Positions 1 through 5,700 of a stretch of DNA of 7,932 nucleotides are shown one piece after another. The DNA comes from Bacillota bacterium (GTDB lineage: Bacteria; Bacillota; Clostridia; Christensenellales; CALWSW01). The stretch is from NCBI GenBank assembly GCA_023402915.1, contig JAEYFO010000251.1, forward strand, positions 1 to 7,932, written 5' to 3'. The notes beneath the pieces are model-generated. The model was not told where the DNA came from and ran no database searches. It was given only the letters and a program-made list of their open reading frames with translations. The number at the start of each line of letters is the position of its first letter. The first letter of the stretch is position 1. Made by a program: the position numbers and the translations under genes.

Positions 1-650
1 GCGGTGGGTGCAGCACCGATCGCCGCAACACTATCGCCGCTGAGGTGCAGGTCATCACTGGCGGCGCTTGGGCTTTCACCGTCAGAACCGGACTCGGTTC
101 CGATGATGGGAAGCGGCAGGCGCTCGCTTTCTCTATCCAGTGTGCCGCAATTTTCCGGCCCGACGACCTGATACTTAATTTCCACTTCTTCAGGCGACTC
201 CATTTGTTCTACATACAGTGGGCAGCCCTCTTGGTGCGCTTCTCCCTCGGCGGGCTTGGGATCGCAGGTGCAGACGGGGGCTTCATACAACGGACAGCCC
301 TCCGTATGCGTGCCGTCGGCGCTGCCACAGGTGCAAGTGTTTTCCGGCTCTGCGGGGGCTTCAGGTGCGACATACAGCGTGCAGCCTTCCTTATGCGTGT
401 TGTCCGTCGTGCCGCAGGTGCAAGTGTTTTCCGGCTCTGTGGGGGCCTCCGGATTCACCGGGTCTGCCAGCTCGTTTTGATCCTCTTGCTCCCCCGGTGC
501 GGGAGCCGGGGTTTCCTCTTCCCCGGACATGAGCGTAACACCGCTGCTTGCGACTTCCTGATCGATGGCGACCGCAAGGGTGCCGGGAAGCGCTATACTG
601 ACGAGCAGCATAAGGCTGATCAGCAGCGTGATGACTTTTTTGCTTCTCAT
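1..650 (-). CDS. Large secreted surface protein with Cys-rich CTC...H..GC repeats (N-terminal 216 residues, C-terminus outside window)
   Basis: The frame is open from ATG at 650 to the window edge, so the protein is incomplete. The ribosome site AAGGAGGG overlaps the TAA stop of the gene before it (668-666), 10 bases before this ATG, so the two are translationally adjacent. Residues 1-28 are an ordinary Sec signal peptide (MRSKK, hydrophobic core, likely cut near AVA/ID); it lacks the A-Y-F motif of the five SipW-type neighbours. Residues 43-75 are a Pro/Glu-rich low-complexity linker. Residues 77-146 hold three repeats of the form C-T-C, then about 8-12 residues, H-x-E-G-C-(P/T)-L-Y, with PEAPxEPENT linkers before the first two. 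Residues 157-180 (KYQVVGPENCGTL...) resemble the start of the InlB/SHIRT-like surface repeats of gut Firmicutes; that match is from memory. Inferred role: cell-surface or matrix-anchoring partner of the TasA-like proteins. The C-X-C...H...C spacing could bind a metal or form disulfides; this is not shown. Confidence 0.82.
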   Translation of the reverse strand, partial: MRSKKVITLLISLMLLVSIALPGTLAVAIDQEVASSGVTLMSGEEETPAPAPGEQEDQNELADPVNPEAPTEPENTCTCGTTDNTHKEGCTLYVAPEAPAEPENTCTCGSADGTHTEGCPLYEAPVCTCDPKPAEGEAHQEGCPLYVEQMESPEEVEIKYQVVGPENCGTLDRESERLPLPIIGTESGSDGESPSAASDDLHLSGDSVAAIGAAPT

Positions 651-665
651 ATGCTCTCGCCCTCC

Positions 666-1220
666 TTACGCTTTCGGCCAGCCCTGCGCGTCCATGACGG
701 TCGCGCCGTTGTTGGCGGTCTGTACGGCCTGTGCGAAAACATCCACCGTCGCCGTCGCGTTTTGGTACTCGTTGCCCATATCGGCCTTGAAGGTCACGGC
801 GGTGAAAATCGGCGCAGTGACTTCTCCGGGCTTCAAGGCTGCATTATAATAAAGATAGCCATCTTTCTCCGTCCAGTCGGCGCTGTTGCGTGTCAACTCC
901 ACCAGAGACGTATCGGGCGTAACGCCCTCGACCTTGAGCACGATATTTTTGTCCACCTTCACCCGCACCCACGCATCAGACGCGCCGGTGTTCTTGATCT
1001 CCGCGATCTTGGTGACAGTGGTGTTGGGCATCACGCCGGTCAGATCCTTAAATGGCGTGGTTTTCGCCTCGTCCGCCCATTCCTGCACCGCGATCTCTAC
1101 GCCGCCCGTGGTGATAACATTGTGCGCCGTACCCTCGGAGGTAAAGAAAGCAAAGGTTCCGGCGGCAAGCGTGGCGACACAGATGGCCAGCACCGACAGA
1201 ATCAAGAGTTTTCGCTTCAT
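666..1220 (-). CDS. TasA/CalY-like SipW-dependent secreted protein (short member)
   Basis: This is a 184-residue exported protein of the TasA/camelysin type, the shortest of the five here. Residues 1-24 are an uncharged hydrophobic stretch after MKRK, ending GTFA-FFTSEG, the SipW-cognate pattern; cleavage probably follows A24. The mature part starts with a beta-strand segment (HNVITTGGVEIAV) equivalent to the strand that TasA subunits donate to each other, and contains NTGASDAWVRVKV (77-89), shared with the paralogues at 2207-1386 and 3146-2316. The C-terminus has a weak version of the shared motif (VFAQAVQTANNG...GW). The start is fixed by the AGGAGG-rich site at 1233-1226. It sits 165 bases after the preceding paralogue and 15 bases before the large surface protein. 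Its shortness and diverged C-terminus suggest an accessory or capping subunit, which is inference. Confidence 0.9.
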   Translation of the reverse strand: MKRKLLILSVLAICVATLAAGTFAFFTSEGTAHNVITTGGVEIAVQEWADEAKTTPFKDLTGVMPNTTVTKIAEIKNTGASDAWVRVKVDKNIVLKVEGVTPDTSLVELTRNSADWTEKDGYLYYNAALKPGEVTAPIFTAVTFKADMGNEYQNATATVDVFAQAVQTANNGATVMDAQGWPKA

Positions 1221-1293
1221 TGTCCCTCCTCCTCTCAGATTGTATTGGAAAAATCCTCGCCCGGATCAAAAAACGAAGCTGCATGGCTTTATC

Positions 1294-1364
1294 AGGCCAT
1301 ATGAGAACATCCGGAGCTGGCCGGGTGCTCTCATATGGTCTGCGCCCCGAAGGGCGTAGACCAT
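1294..1364 (-). promoter_or_regulatory. Two overlapping, mutually exclusive hairpins between TasA-like genes
   Basis: In the 165-base gap between two TasA-like genes there are two strong inverted repeats. One pairs 1297-1309 with 1326-1338 (one mismatch), with an inner CCGG/CCGG stem (1311-1314 with 1321-1324). The other pairs 1335-1347 with 1352-1364, an 11-13 base-pair stem closed by a CGAA loop. They share bases 1335-1338, so only one can be fully formed. In the minus-strand RNA the CGAA hairpin forms first. A run of six U follows about 20 bases after the second, at 1273-1268, too far for a standard terminator. It may act as partial attenuation, or as a processing or stability element that sets the ratio of the genes on either side. 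Confidence 0.5.
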
Positions 1365-1385
1365 GGGATCGGAAAGTTCGCTCTG

Positions 1386-2207
1386 TTACTTAAATGCAGC
1401 CCAAGCTGCGGCAGCGTCTGCAAAGCCCTCGGCCTGGATGGCGTCGGCCTCGACCAGAACGTTCAGGGTCATGGTGTCACCCGTTGCAGTGATGGCGCCG
1501 GCATCGATGGCCTTCTGGACATCAGCGCTGGTAGCATCCTTGTTGATGCCGATGAAGTTCCAGACGTTCCACTCAGTCATCTTGCCAGCAGCCAGAGGCT
1601 CGGTGCGGGTGAAGGTGTATTCATCGTAGATTACGCCGTCCTTGGTAACACCGCCCTTAACAACGACAGGCCAGGTTTCACCCTTTAGGCCGTGCTGGAA
1701 TTCGCCGCAGGTCAAGGACGTGCCGCACCACTGGTTGGTGATCACGCCGCCATCCTTTACGGCAACAAAGTCATTGTTGGCTGCGGAGGGGATCATGACG
1801 CGGATGCGGATGTAAGCGTCGTTCGCGCCGGTGTTGACCACATAGGGGCACTTGGCAACCCCGCGGCCGGGAACCATGTTCTTGCCCTTCACGGCCAGAT
1901 AGTCGGCCTGATAGGTCTCGGCATCGGCCTTGATTTCGTCATCGGTAAACATCGTGTGACCCGTGGTGACATAGTTCATGTTGTCGTCAGCGGTCACCTT
2001 ATGGGTGGGGTCGGGGATGGAGGTATCGCCGGAGTTGTCGTTGCCTTCGCGGTGGTACTTGGACTCGATCAGGTCGATGCTGACGTTACCGACGGTGAAC
2101 GTATTCGTTGCGGACTTCGTGTCGGTGAAGTACGCCAGGGATGCGCCCACGACGGCGATGGCAACGAGCGCCACGCACAGGAAGATTGCAGACAGTTTCT
2201 TTTTCAT
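1386..2207 (-). CDS. TasA/CalY-like SipW-dependent secreted protein, duplicate copy A
   Basis: This 273-residue exported protein belongs to the TasA/CalY class. I start it at ATG 2207, not at the upstream in-frame ATG 2315, because an AAAGGAG ribosome site lies about 10 bases before 2207 and because the paralogue at 3146 begins with the same residues MKKKLSAIFL. Residues 1-25 are the SipW-type signal, ending GASLA-YFTDT. Residues 31-47 (KSATNTFTVGNVSIDLI) match the N-terminal donor strand seen in TasA-type filaments. NTGANDAYIRIRVMIP (125-140) and TEWNVWN (211-217) are core strands shared with copy B. The C-terminus (252-272) reads EADAIQAEGFADAAAAWAAF, the motif common to the group. Cys120, Cys161 and Cys167 in the mature part could form a disulfide; copy B has one Cys only. 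Most differences from copy B lie in residues 54-110 and 141-195, probably surface loops. Confidence 0.93.
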   Translation of the reverse strand: MKKKLSAIFLCVALVAIAVVGASLAYFTDTKSATNTFTVGNVSIDLIESKYHREGNDNSGDTSIPDPTHKVTADDNMNYVTTGHTMFTDDEIKADAETYQADYLAVKGKNMVPGRGVAKCPYVVNTGANDAYIRIRVMIPSAANNDFVAVKDGGVITNQWCGTSLTCGEFQHGLKGETWPVVVKGGVTKDGVIYDEYTFTRTEPLAAGKMTEWNVWNFIGINKDATSADVQKAIDAGAITATGDTMTLNVLVEADAIQAEGFADAAAAWAAFK

Positions 2208-2264
2208 GGTTGCCTTGCTCCTTTTATGTAGTATGATATTGGTTCTGCGCCGCGCGCAGATGGG
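2208..2264 (-). promoter_or_regulatory. Conserved leader with GC-rich hairpin, copy A
   Basis: The 57 bases before ATG 2207 differ from those before ATG 3146 at only three positions. In RNA order they give a perfect 7-base-pair hairpin (2260-2254 with 2250-2244, loop of three), an AU-rich stretch, then the AAAGGAG ribosome site. No U-run follows the stem, so it is not a terminator. A 5' stability or translation-control element is a fair guess. It lies downstream of the paralogue's stop codon. Confidence 0.5.
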
Positions 2265-2286
2265 AAACTTGTTGACGCAGCCTATC

Positions 2287-2306
2287 AAAAAAGCCACGTG
2301 CCGTGC
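2287..2306 (-). terminator. Weak terminator-like hairpin between duplicated genes
   Basis: Just after the stop of copy B the minus-strand RNA has a short CACG/CGTG stem (2305-2302 with 2298-2295) plus G and C, then six U (2292-2287). The stem is too short to stop most transcripts. It could cause partial read-through between the two paralogues and so lower the level of copy A. Confidence 0.3.
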
Positions 2307-2315
2307 AAAAGGCAA

Positions 2316-3146
2316 TTACGCCTGTGCGTCGAATGCGGCGAAGGCCGCCTTGGCATCCGCAAAGCCCTCGGCCTGGATGGCGTCAGCCTGCACCAGAACG
2401 TTGACGGTCATGGTGCCATCTTCCGATACCAGGATCGCGCCTTTATCGATGGCTTTCTGGATGTTCGCGCTGGTAGCCTCATCCGCAATACCGATGTAGT
2501 TCCAGACGTTCCATTCGGTCATCTCACCGGGCTTCAGCGGCTCGTTGCGGATGAATGTATAAACATCGTATCCTACGCCGTTTTCATCCACATAGCCTCT
2601 GCCGGTAGCATCAATAAACGGATTGTACGTCGTTTTGTCATTGTGCATAAACTCGCCGCTGGTGATGGCGGTATTGCAGAACTGGCTTTCGATCACGCCG
2701 CCGCTGCGAGCCTGCCAGTAATCGCGGTTCGCATTGGAGGGGATCATCACACGGATGCGGATGTAAGCGTCATTCGCGCCGGTGTTGACGACATAAGGGG
2801 ACTTGGCAATGTTCTTGCCGGGAACCATGTTCTTGCCCCGCTCGCCGATGTAGGCGGAGTAATTCGCAGCATCCGTCTTGATCTCTTCATCAGTGAAAAT
2901 CGTAGCGCCGTCGGAGACATACTTCATGCCGTTCGCGGTCTGGGTAGGAGCCGGAATAGAGGTGTCGCCGGAACTGCCGGATCCCTGACGGTGGTATCTG
3001 GACTCGATCAGGTCGATCTTGACGTTACCGACGGTGAACGTATTCGTTGCGGACTTCGTGTCGGTGAAGTACGCCAGGGATGCGCTCACGACGGCGATGG
3101 CAACGAGCGCCACGCACAGGAAGATCGCAGACAGTTTCTTTTTCAT
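2316..3146 (-). CDS. TasA/CalY-like SipW-dependent secreted protein, duplicate copy B
   Basis: This 276-residue exported protein is the partner of the gene at 2207-1386. The SipW-type signal is residues 1-25 (differs from copy A at residue 21, Ser for Gly), then YFTDTKSATNTFTVG. Core motifs are NTGANDAYIRIRVMIP (121-136) and TEWNVWNYIGI (210-220). The C-terminal ADAIQAEGFADAKAAFAAF is followed by four extra residues. The start at 3146 has an AAAGGAG ribosome site about 10 bases upstream within the duplicated leader. The diverged region (residues 137-195) is rich in Asn, Gly and aromatic residues, as in exposed loops. TasA-family proteins form beta-sandwich subunits that polymerise after N-terminal trimming; assigning that here is inference from the family and the adjacent sipW. 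The first four mature TasA-like genes might be co-assembled in set ratios. Confidence 0.94.
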   Translation of the reverse strand: MKKKLSAIFLCVALVAIAVVSASLAYFTDTKSATNTFTVGNVKIDLIESRYHRQGSGSSGDTSIPAPTQTANGMKYVSDGATIFTDEEIKTDAANYSAYIGERGKNMVPGKNIAKSPYVVNTGANDAYIRIRVMIPSNANRDYWQARSGGVIESQFCNTAITSGEFMHNDKTTYNPFIDATGRGYVDENGVGYDVYTFIRNEPLKPGEMTEWNVWNYIGIADEATSANIQKAIDKGAILVSEDGTMTVNVLVQADAIQAEGFADAKAAFAAFDAQA

Positions 3147-3203
3147 GGTTGCTTCGCTCCTTTTATGTAGTATGATATCGGTTCTGCGCCGCGCGCAGAT
3201 GGG
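3147..3203 (-). promoter_or_regulatory. Conserved leader with GC-rich hairpin, copy B
   Basis: This is the same leader as before ATG 2207. A perfect hairpin pairs 3199-3193 with 3189-3183 (loop of three), followed by the AU-rich stretch and AAAGGAG. The hairpin starts seven bases after the TGA stop of the preceding gene (3209-3207), so the whole gap between the two genes is this element. It must therefore act in the polycistronic RNA or as an RNA processing site. Confidence 0.5.
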
Positions 3204-3206
3204 TGA

Positions 3207-3863
3207 TCAGGGGTTGGTGGCAGCAACATCAACCTTTGTCCATGCGTCAGCCGCCGTGTCAATACCGTCCCTTTGAACAGCGTAGGCCGTGACGGTCAGG
3301 GCGGGCTGGGAGGATCCTTCGACAATGCTGTTGACTTCGGTCTTGGTCAGATTCTCGCTGACGGTGACAACACCGTATGGGTAACTATCGTTACCTTTGA
3401 GGACGTAGAAGCAGGTATCAGCAGTCACAGCACCGACTTCGCGGTAGTAGACGTTATCAACGCCTTCCACTCCTTCGAGTTTCTTCCAGCCGTTCTCGCC
3501 GTCAATGACAGCATAGGAAACCTTCTTCATCATGTTGTCCGTTTCCGTAAATGTCGGCCAGTTTGCTTCGTCCACCCTTACAAACAGCCAGCAGGCTTCG
3601 GAGTTGGCCTTGACCGTCACCTTTGGATCTTTCTCGATGTCAATGCCGGGGATAATCTTGGCCTGCATGCTTTCAGGCTTTGTCTCGGTCAGCTCGATGT
3701 TGATGTCTCCGTAGGTGAACGTACTGACAATGGGATCGCTCTTGGTTGCCAACCATGCAGCCGTTCCACCCACTGCACAGCCGATTACCAGCACCAGCGC
3801 CAGCACGGCGATGAAGGTTTTTCCGCTCACGCTGCGGCAGCAATGTTTTCCTTGACGCCTCAT
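3207..3863 (-). CDS. TasA/CalY-like SipW-dependent secreted protein
   Basis: This 218-residue exported protein is a second sub-type of the group, closest to the gene at 4587-3961. Residues 1-15 are a basic head (MRRQGKHCCR), longer than in the paralogues, and 16-36 are the hydrophobic core ending GGTAA-WLATKS, a SipW-type variant with Trp for Tyr/Phe. Residues 46-58 (VSTFTYGDINIEL) form the donor-strand equivalent. W126, then KKLEG and VYYREV (138-143), match the W-TTLEG and VYYREY of the sipW-proximal paralogue. The C-terminal motif is TAYAVQRDGIDTAADAW (192-208), ending in NP. The ribosome site is a weak purine run (GAAGGAAAGGAAA), and the next M is far inside, so 3863 is the only sensible start. 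The 97-base gap before it holds an imperfect inverted repeat (3932-3938 with 3949-3955) without a U-run. Confidence 0.9.
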   Translation of the reverse strand: MRRQGKHCCRSVSGKTFIAVLALVLVIGCAVGGTAAWLATKSDPIVSTFTYGDINIELTETKPESMQAKIIPGIDIEKDPKVTVKANSEACWLFVRVDEANWPTFTETDNMMKKVSYAVIDGENGWKKLEGVEGVDNVYYREVGAVTADTCFYVLKGNDSYPYGVVTVSENLTKTEVNSIVEGSSQPALTVTAYAVQRDGIDTAADAWTKVDVAATNP

Positions 3864-3960
3864 TTTCCTTTCCTTCTTTCTTCGGGCGTTTGCGATCGGG
3901 TCTTTATTTCAACAGGCAGTAGAATCGAATCGGTTCCACCTCAGCTGCTGGAATCGTGTG

Positions 3961-4587
3961 TCAAGGATCGACAGTCTTACCGAAGGTGGCCGTCCACGCG
4001 GCAGAAGCGGTATTAAAGCCATCCTTCTGTACGGCGTAAGCGGTGACGGCTACCTTCGCGTCGCAGCTACCCCAGCTCCCTACGTCGTTCGCGTTATCGG
4101 CAATCTTAAAGGTACTGAACACAGCAAAGTCGGAGCCTGCGCTGCTCTTGGCGTATTCCCTGTAATACACATTGGCTGCGCCTTCAAGAGTCGTCCAGCC
4201 GTTGGCCTTGATCTGGTCATCAATTGTCTTGTACCCGCCCTCTTCTGCAGCGGAAGCGGCTTCATAGCCGGCAATGCCGTTTTCGACCTTCACGAAGATA
4301 TAACTGTCCTCGCTCACAGCATCCACATGAATGGTGCGAGCCTTAGTGTATGTATGGCCGGGCATCAGAATATGGTCATTCTCGTCCACGGGAGCACTGG
4401 TGCTGCGCGCCCTCATGCCGCGCTTGCCCGCGCTGCCCTCGTCCAGGGTGATATTGACCTGTCCGATGGAGAACGTATTCGTCTCCGTGTCCTGCACGGC
4501 CAGATACGCCACCGTTCCCAGTGCCGAGGCAATAGCCAGCAGCATCGCACAAAGAATCAGGAGCAGAACTTTATTTCCTGTTTTCAT
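3961..4587 (-). CDS. TasA/CalY-like SipW-dependent secreted protein, sipW-proximal
   Basis: This 208-residue exported protein is the first gene after sipW. Residues 1-27 are the signal (MKTGNK, hydrophobic core, ALGTVA-YLAVQ), a SipW-type site, followed by ETNTFSIGQVNITL (35-48), the equivalent of the TasA donor strand. A short basic Arg/Lys-rich segment (KRGMRARS, 55-62) follows and is absent from the paralogues. W131-TTLEG and NVYYREY (139-145) mark the sub-type shared with 3863-3207. The C-terminal motif TAYAVQKDGFNTASAAW (182-198) ends in VDP. A GGGAG ribosome site lies about 10 bases before ATG 4587, and the 54-base gap to sipW has no terminator, so the pair is almost surely co-transcribed. 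Confidence 0.92.
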   Translation of the reverse strand: MKTGNKVLLLILCAMLLAIASALGTVAYLAVQDTETNTFSIGQVNITLDEGSAGKRGMRARSTSAPVDENDHILMPGHTYTKARTIHVDAVSEDSYIFVKVENGIAGYEAASAAEEGGYKTIDDQIKANGWTTLEGAANVYYREYAKSSAGSDFAVFSTFKIADNANDVGSWGSCDAKVAVTAYAVQKDGFNTASAAWTATFGKTVDP

Positions 4588-4641
4588 TTCCGAAAATCTC
4601 CCAAGAAATTGTTATATAGGGAACCTTCGGCATTGCCTTTG

Positions 4642-5217
4642 TCATTCCGGCCGCGCGGGCGATTCTTCGTCCGTCGATTCCGTTTTGCCCGCACCCGGTT
4701 TCTTCTTTTTGTCCTTTCCGTCCGCGAAAATATCCGGAATAAACGCCAGCAGCAGAAGCACCGCACCTGCGGAGATGGCGATGTACATGCCGGGTGGGTG
4801 CTCGATATAATCCGCGATGTAACCCAGATACGGGATGGAAAATATCGGCGTCCCGATCACATTTTTATAATGTACCAGCCCGCCGTCCTCAGCCTCGTTG
4901 GCGTCGCCCTTGGTACGAAAGCGGAGCACGGTGGGATCTTCCTCGTCTGGGACGATGCCCACGACGCGGTGGGTGGCCACGGTATTCTCGTCCAGCATAA
5001 ACGTAATAGGCTGTCCCTCTGTTATGGTGTAGGGGTCTACCTCTTTTACATAGATCAGCGAACCGGTGTGATAGGTCGGTTCCATAGAGCCGGACAGTAC
5101 GGTGAATACCTGCAAGCCCACGACCCTTGCGCCCACCAGCAGCAGCGCCAGAATCACCACCAGCGCAACCAGAACAGTGCTGATCACATTCCAGATTTTT
5201 TTGAGAGATTTGTTCAT
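4642..5217 (-). CDS. sipW: SipW-type (ER/archaeal-type, S26B) signal peptidase I
   Basis: This 191-residue membrane protease removes the signals of the TasA-like proteins made by the next genes. Residues 1-35 hold a basic start and the first membrane segment. The active-site serine is Ser44 in SGSMEP. A histidine (His83 in ATHRVV) stands where bacterial-type enzymes have Lys, which marks the ER/SipW class. Asp105 in RTKGDANEAED completes the conserved box. A second membrane segment lies at 144-162, followed by a charged Lys-rich then acidic tail (165-191). Length matches Bacillus SipW (about 190). The start at 5217 follows a purine-rich site (AGGGGAAGAGGGAAAG) with rather long spacing, so its strength is uncertain. 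Being first in the run, it is positioned to lead the operon. In Bacillus, SipW is required for TasA and TapA processing; that role is carried over here by homology. Confidence 0.95.
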   Translation of the reverse strand: MNKSLKKIWNVISTVLVALVVILALLLVGARVVGLQVFTVLSGSMEPTYHTGSLIYVKEVDPYTITEGQPITFMLDENTVATHRVVGIVPDEEDPTVLRFRTKGDANEAEDGGLVHYKNVIGTPIFSIPYLGYIADYIEHPPGMYIAISAGAVLLLLAFIPDIFADGKDKKKKPGAGKTESTDEESPARPE

Positions 5218-5276
5218 ATCGCTTCTTTCCCTCTTCCCCTAAAGCTTTTGTCAGCAGCAGACCGACCCCGTTTGGC

Positions 5277-5315
5277 AACGCGCCGCGCGTTCTTATCGTG
5301 GAGTTCGCCACTCCA
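5277..5315 (-). promoter_or_regulatory. Two hairpins in the sipW leader
   Basis: Between the candidate promoter and sipW the RNA can form two perfect short stems: 5315-5310 with 5304-5299 (6 base pairs, 5-base loop) and 5291-5286 with 5282-5277 (6 base pairs, 3-base loop). The second has the same GC-alternating look (CGCG) as the leader hairpins of the two duplicated genes. No U-run follows either, so they are not terminators. A long structured leader suggests control after transcription begins. Confidence 0.4.
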
Positions 5316-5345
5316 TGTATATTCATACACGCATTTTTCAGGGAA

Positions 5346-5374
5346 ATCTTAGCACTTAGAATCCGAAAAATCAA
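5346..5374 (-). promoter_or_regulatory. Candidate promoter of the sipW operon
   Basis: On the minus strand TTGATT (5374-5369) and TAAGAT (5351-5346) are spaced by 17 bases. Each matches the housekeeping consensus at four of six positions. It is the best pair I found within 200 bases of sipW, and would start a leader of about 120 bases. An alternative sigma factor cannot be excluded. Confidence 0.35.
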
Positions 5375-5380
5375 TAGGCC

Positions 5381-5565
5381 GATGCTGATTTAATTGCAAA
5401 AATGGAAATTGATAGTTGTATTCAGGTCATCAGGCAGTAAATTTCTTTTTATGGGCTCCGTAGAGGGCCTGTGCGCAGTCAAAAGAGCAGTCGGAAAAGC
5501 TCGGCTGCTGCGAGTACAATAGGCTTGGCTTTTTTAGTCACCACATTTTTGAGGAGGTCTTACCA
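5381..5565. other. Intergenic stretch without a recognised gene
   Basis: The start is AT-rich; a 12-codon frame at 5402-5440 has no ribosome site and is not called. The rest holds the hairpin at 5486-5509 and a plus-strand TACAAT (5515-5520) that may be a -10 box for the frame at 5566. I could not find a matching -35 box. Nothing else is supported. Confidence 0.4.
5482..5509 (-). terminator. Hairpin with short U-run, possible terminator
   Basis: An 8-base-pair stem with one G-U pair joins 5509-5502 to 5493-5486 around an 8-base loop. In the minus-strand RNA it is followed by CUUUU (5485-5481). It lies between the pseudogene at 6091-5681 and the sipW operon, where an old terminator would be expected. 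The U-run is short. Confidence 0.35.
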
Positions 5566-5700
5566 ATGTCATCTGACAGACGCCTGCACGGATTATTTTG
5601 AGAAATACTGAACAGGTACATCGGTTCAGCTATGCCTGCATATAGCGAAAAAATCGCCCACGCTGACAATCACGCAGTTGTTAGAGCGGGTCTTTTTTAG
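5566..5700 (+). pseudogene. Short reading frame with strong ribosome site and in-frame TGA
   Basis: ATG 5566 follows a nearly ideal ribosome site (GAGGAGG, 5551-5557, 8 bases away). The frame reads MSSDRRLHGLF, then TGA at 5599-5601, then continues in the same frame through EILNRYIGSAMPAYSEKIA and on to TAG at 5698-5700, giving 45 codons with one internal stop. Either an 11-residue peptide is made or this is the N-terminal piece of a dead gene, perhaps of an integrated element. I do not recognise the family. Its 3' end overlaps the tail of the pseudogene on the other strand by 20 bases, so the join may be a recombination scar. Selenocysteine is unlikely: no tRNA or SECIS signal is visible. 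Confidence 0.4.

Larger units (their letters stand above)
1386..3203. repeat. Tandem duplication of a TasA-like gene with its leader
   Basis: Unit A is about 1386-2264 and unit B about 2316-3203, with an offset of 939 bases at the signal-peptide end. Over 2061-2264 against 3000-3203 I count about seven differences in 204 bases, covering the leader hairpin, ribosome site, signal peptide and donor strand. The middle of the genes is much more diverged, while the last 60 coding bases are again similar. Gene conversion or strong selection on the 5' block could explain the mosaic. Confidence 0.85.

Noticed and set aside
1239..1269. TACAAT (1244-1239) with TTGATC (1269-1264) as an internal promoter before the gene at 1220
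   Set aside because: Spacing is 19 bases and transcription would begin inside the ribosome site, so a usable leader would not be made.
45..1304. Long plus-strand open frame (about 420 codons)
   Set aside because: It lies opposite the well-supported minus-strand surface and TasA-like genes, has no ribosome site, and its translation is a low-complexity Arg/Gly/His-rich shadow of them.
2208..2315. N-terminal extension of the TasA-like gene to ATG 2315
   Set aside because: The paralogue, the ribosome site and the signal peptide all place the start at 2207; the extension would bury the signal and read through the leader hairpin.
3958..5352. Long plus-strand open frame (about 465 codons) opposite sipW and the first TasA-like gene
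   Set aside because: No recognisable domains, no ribosome site; it mirrors the codon bias of the real genes.
5599..5601. TGA read as selenocysteine
   Set aside because: No SECIS-like stem or selenoprotein family similarity was visible; a decayed gene is the simpler reading.
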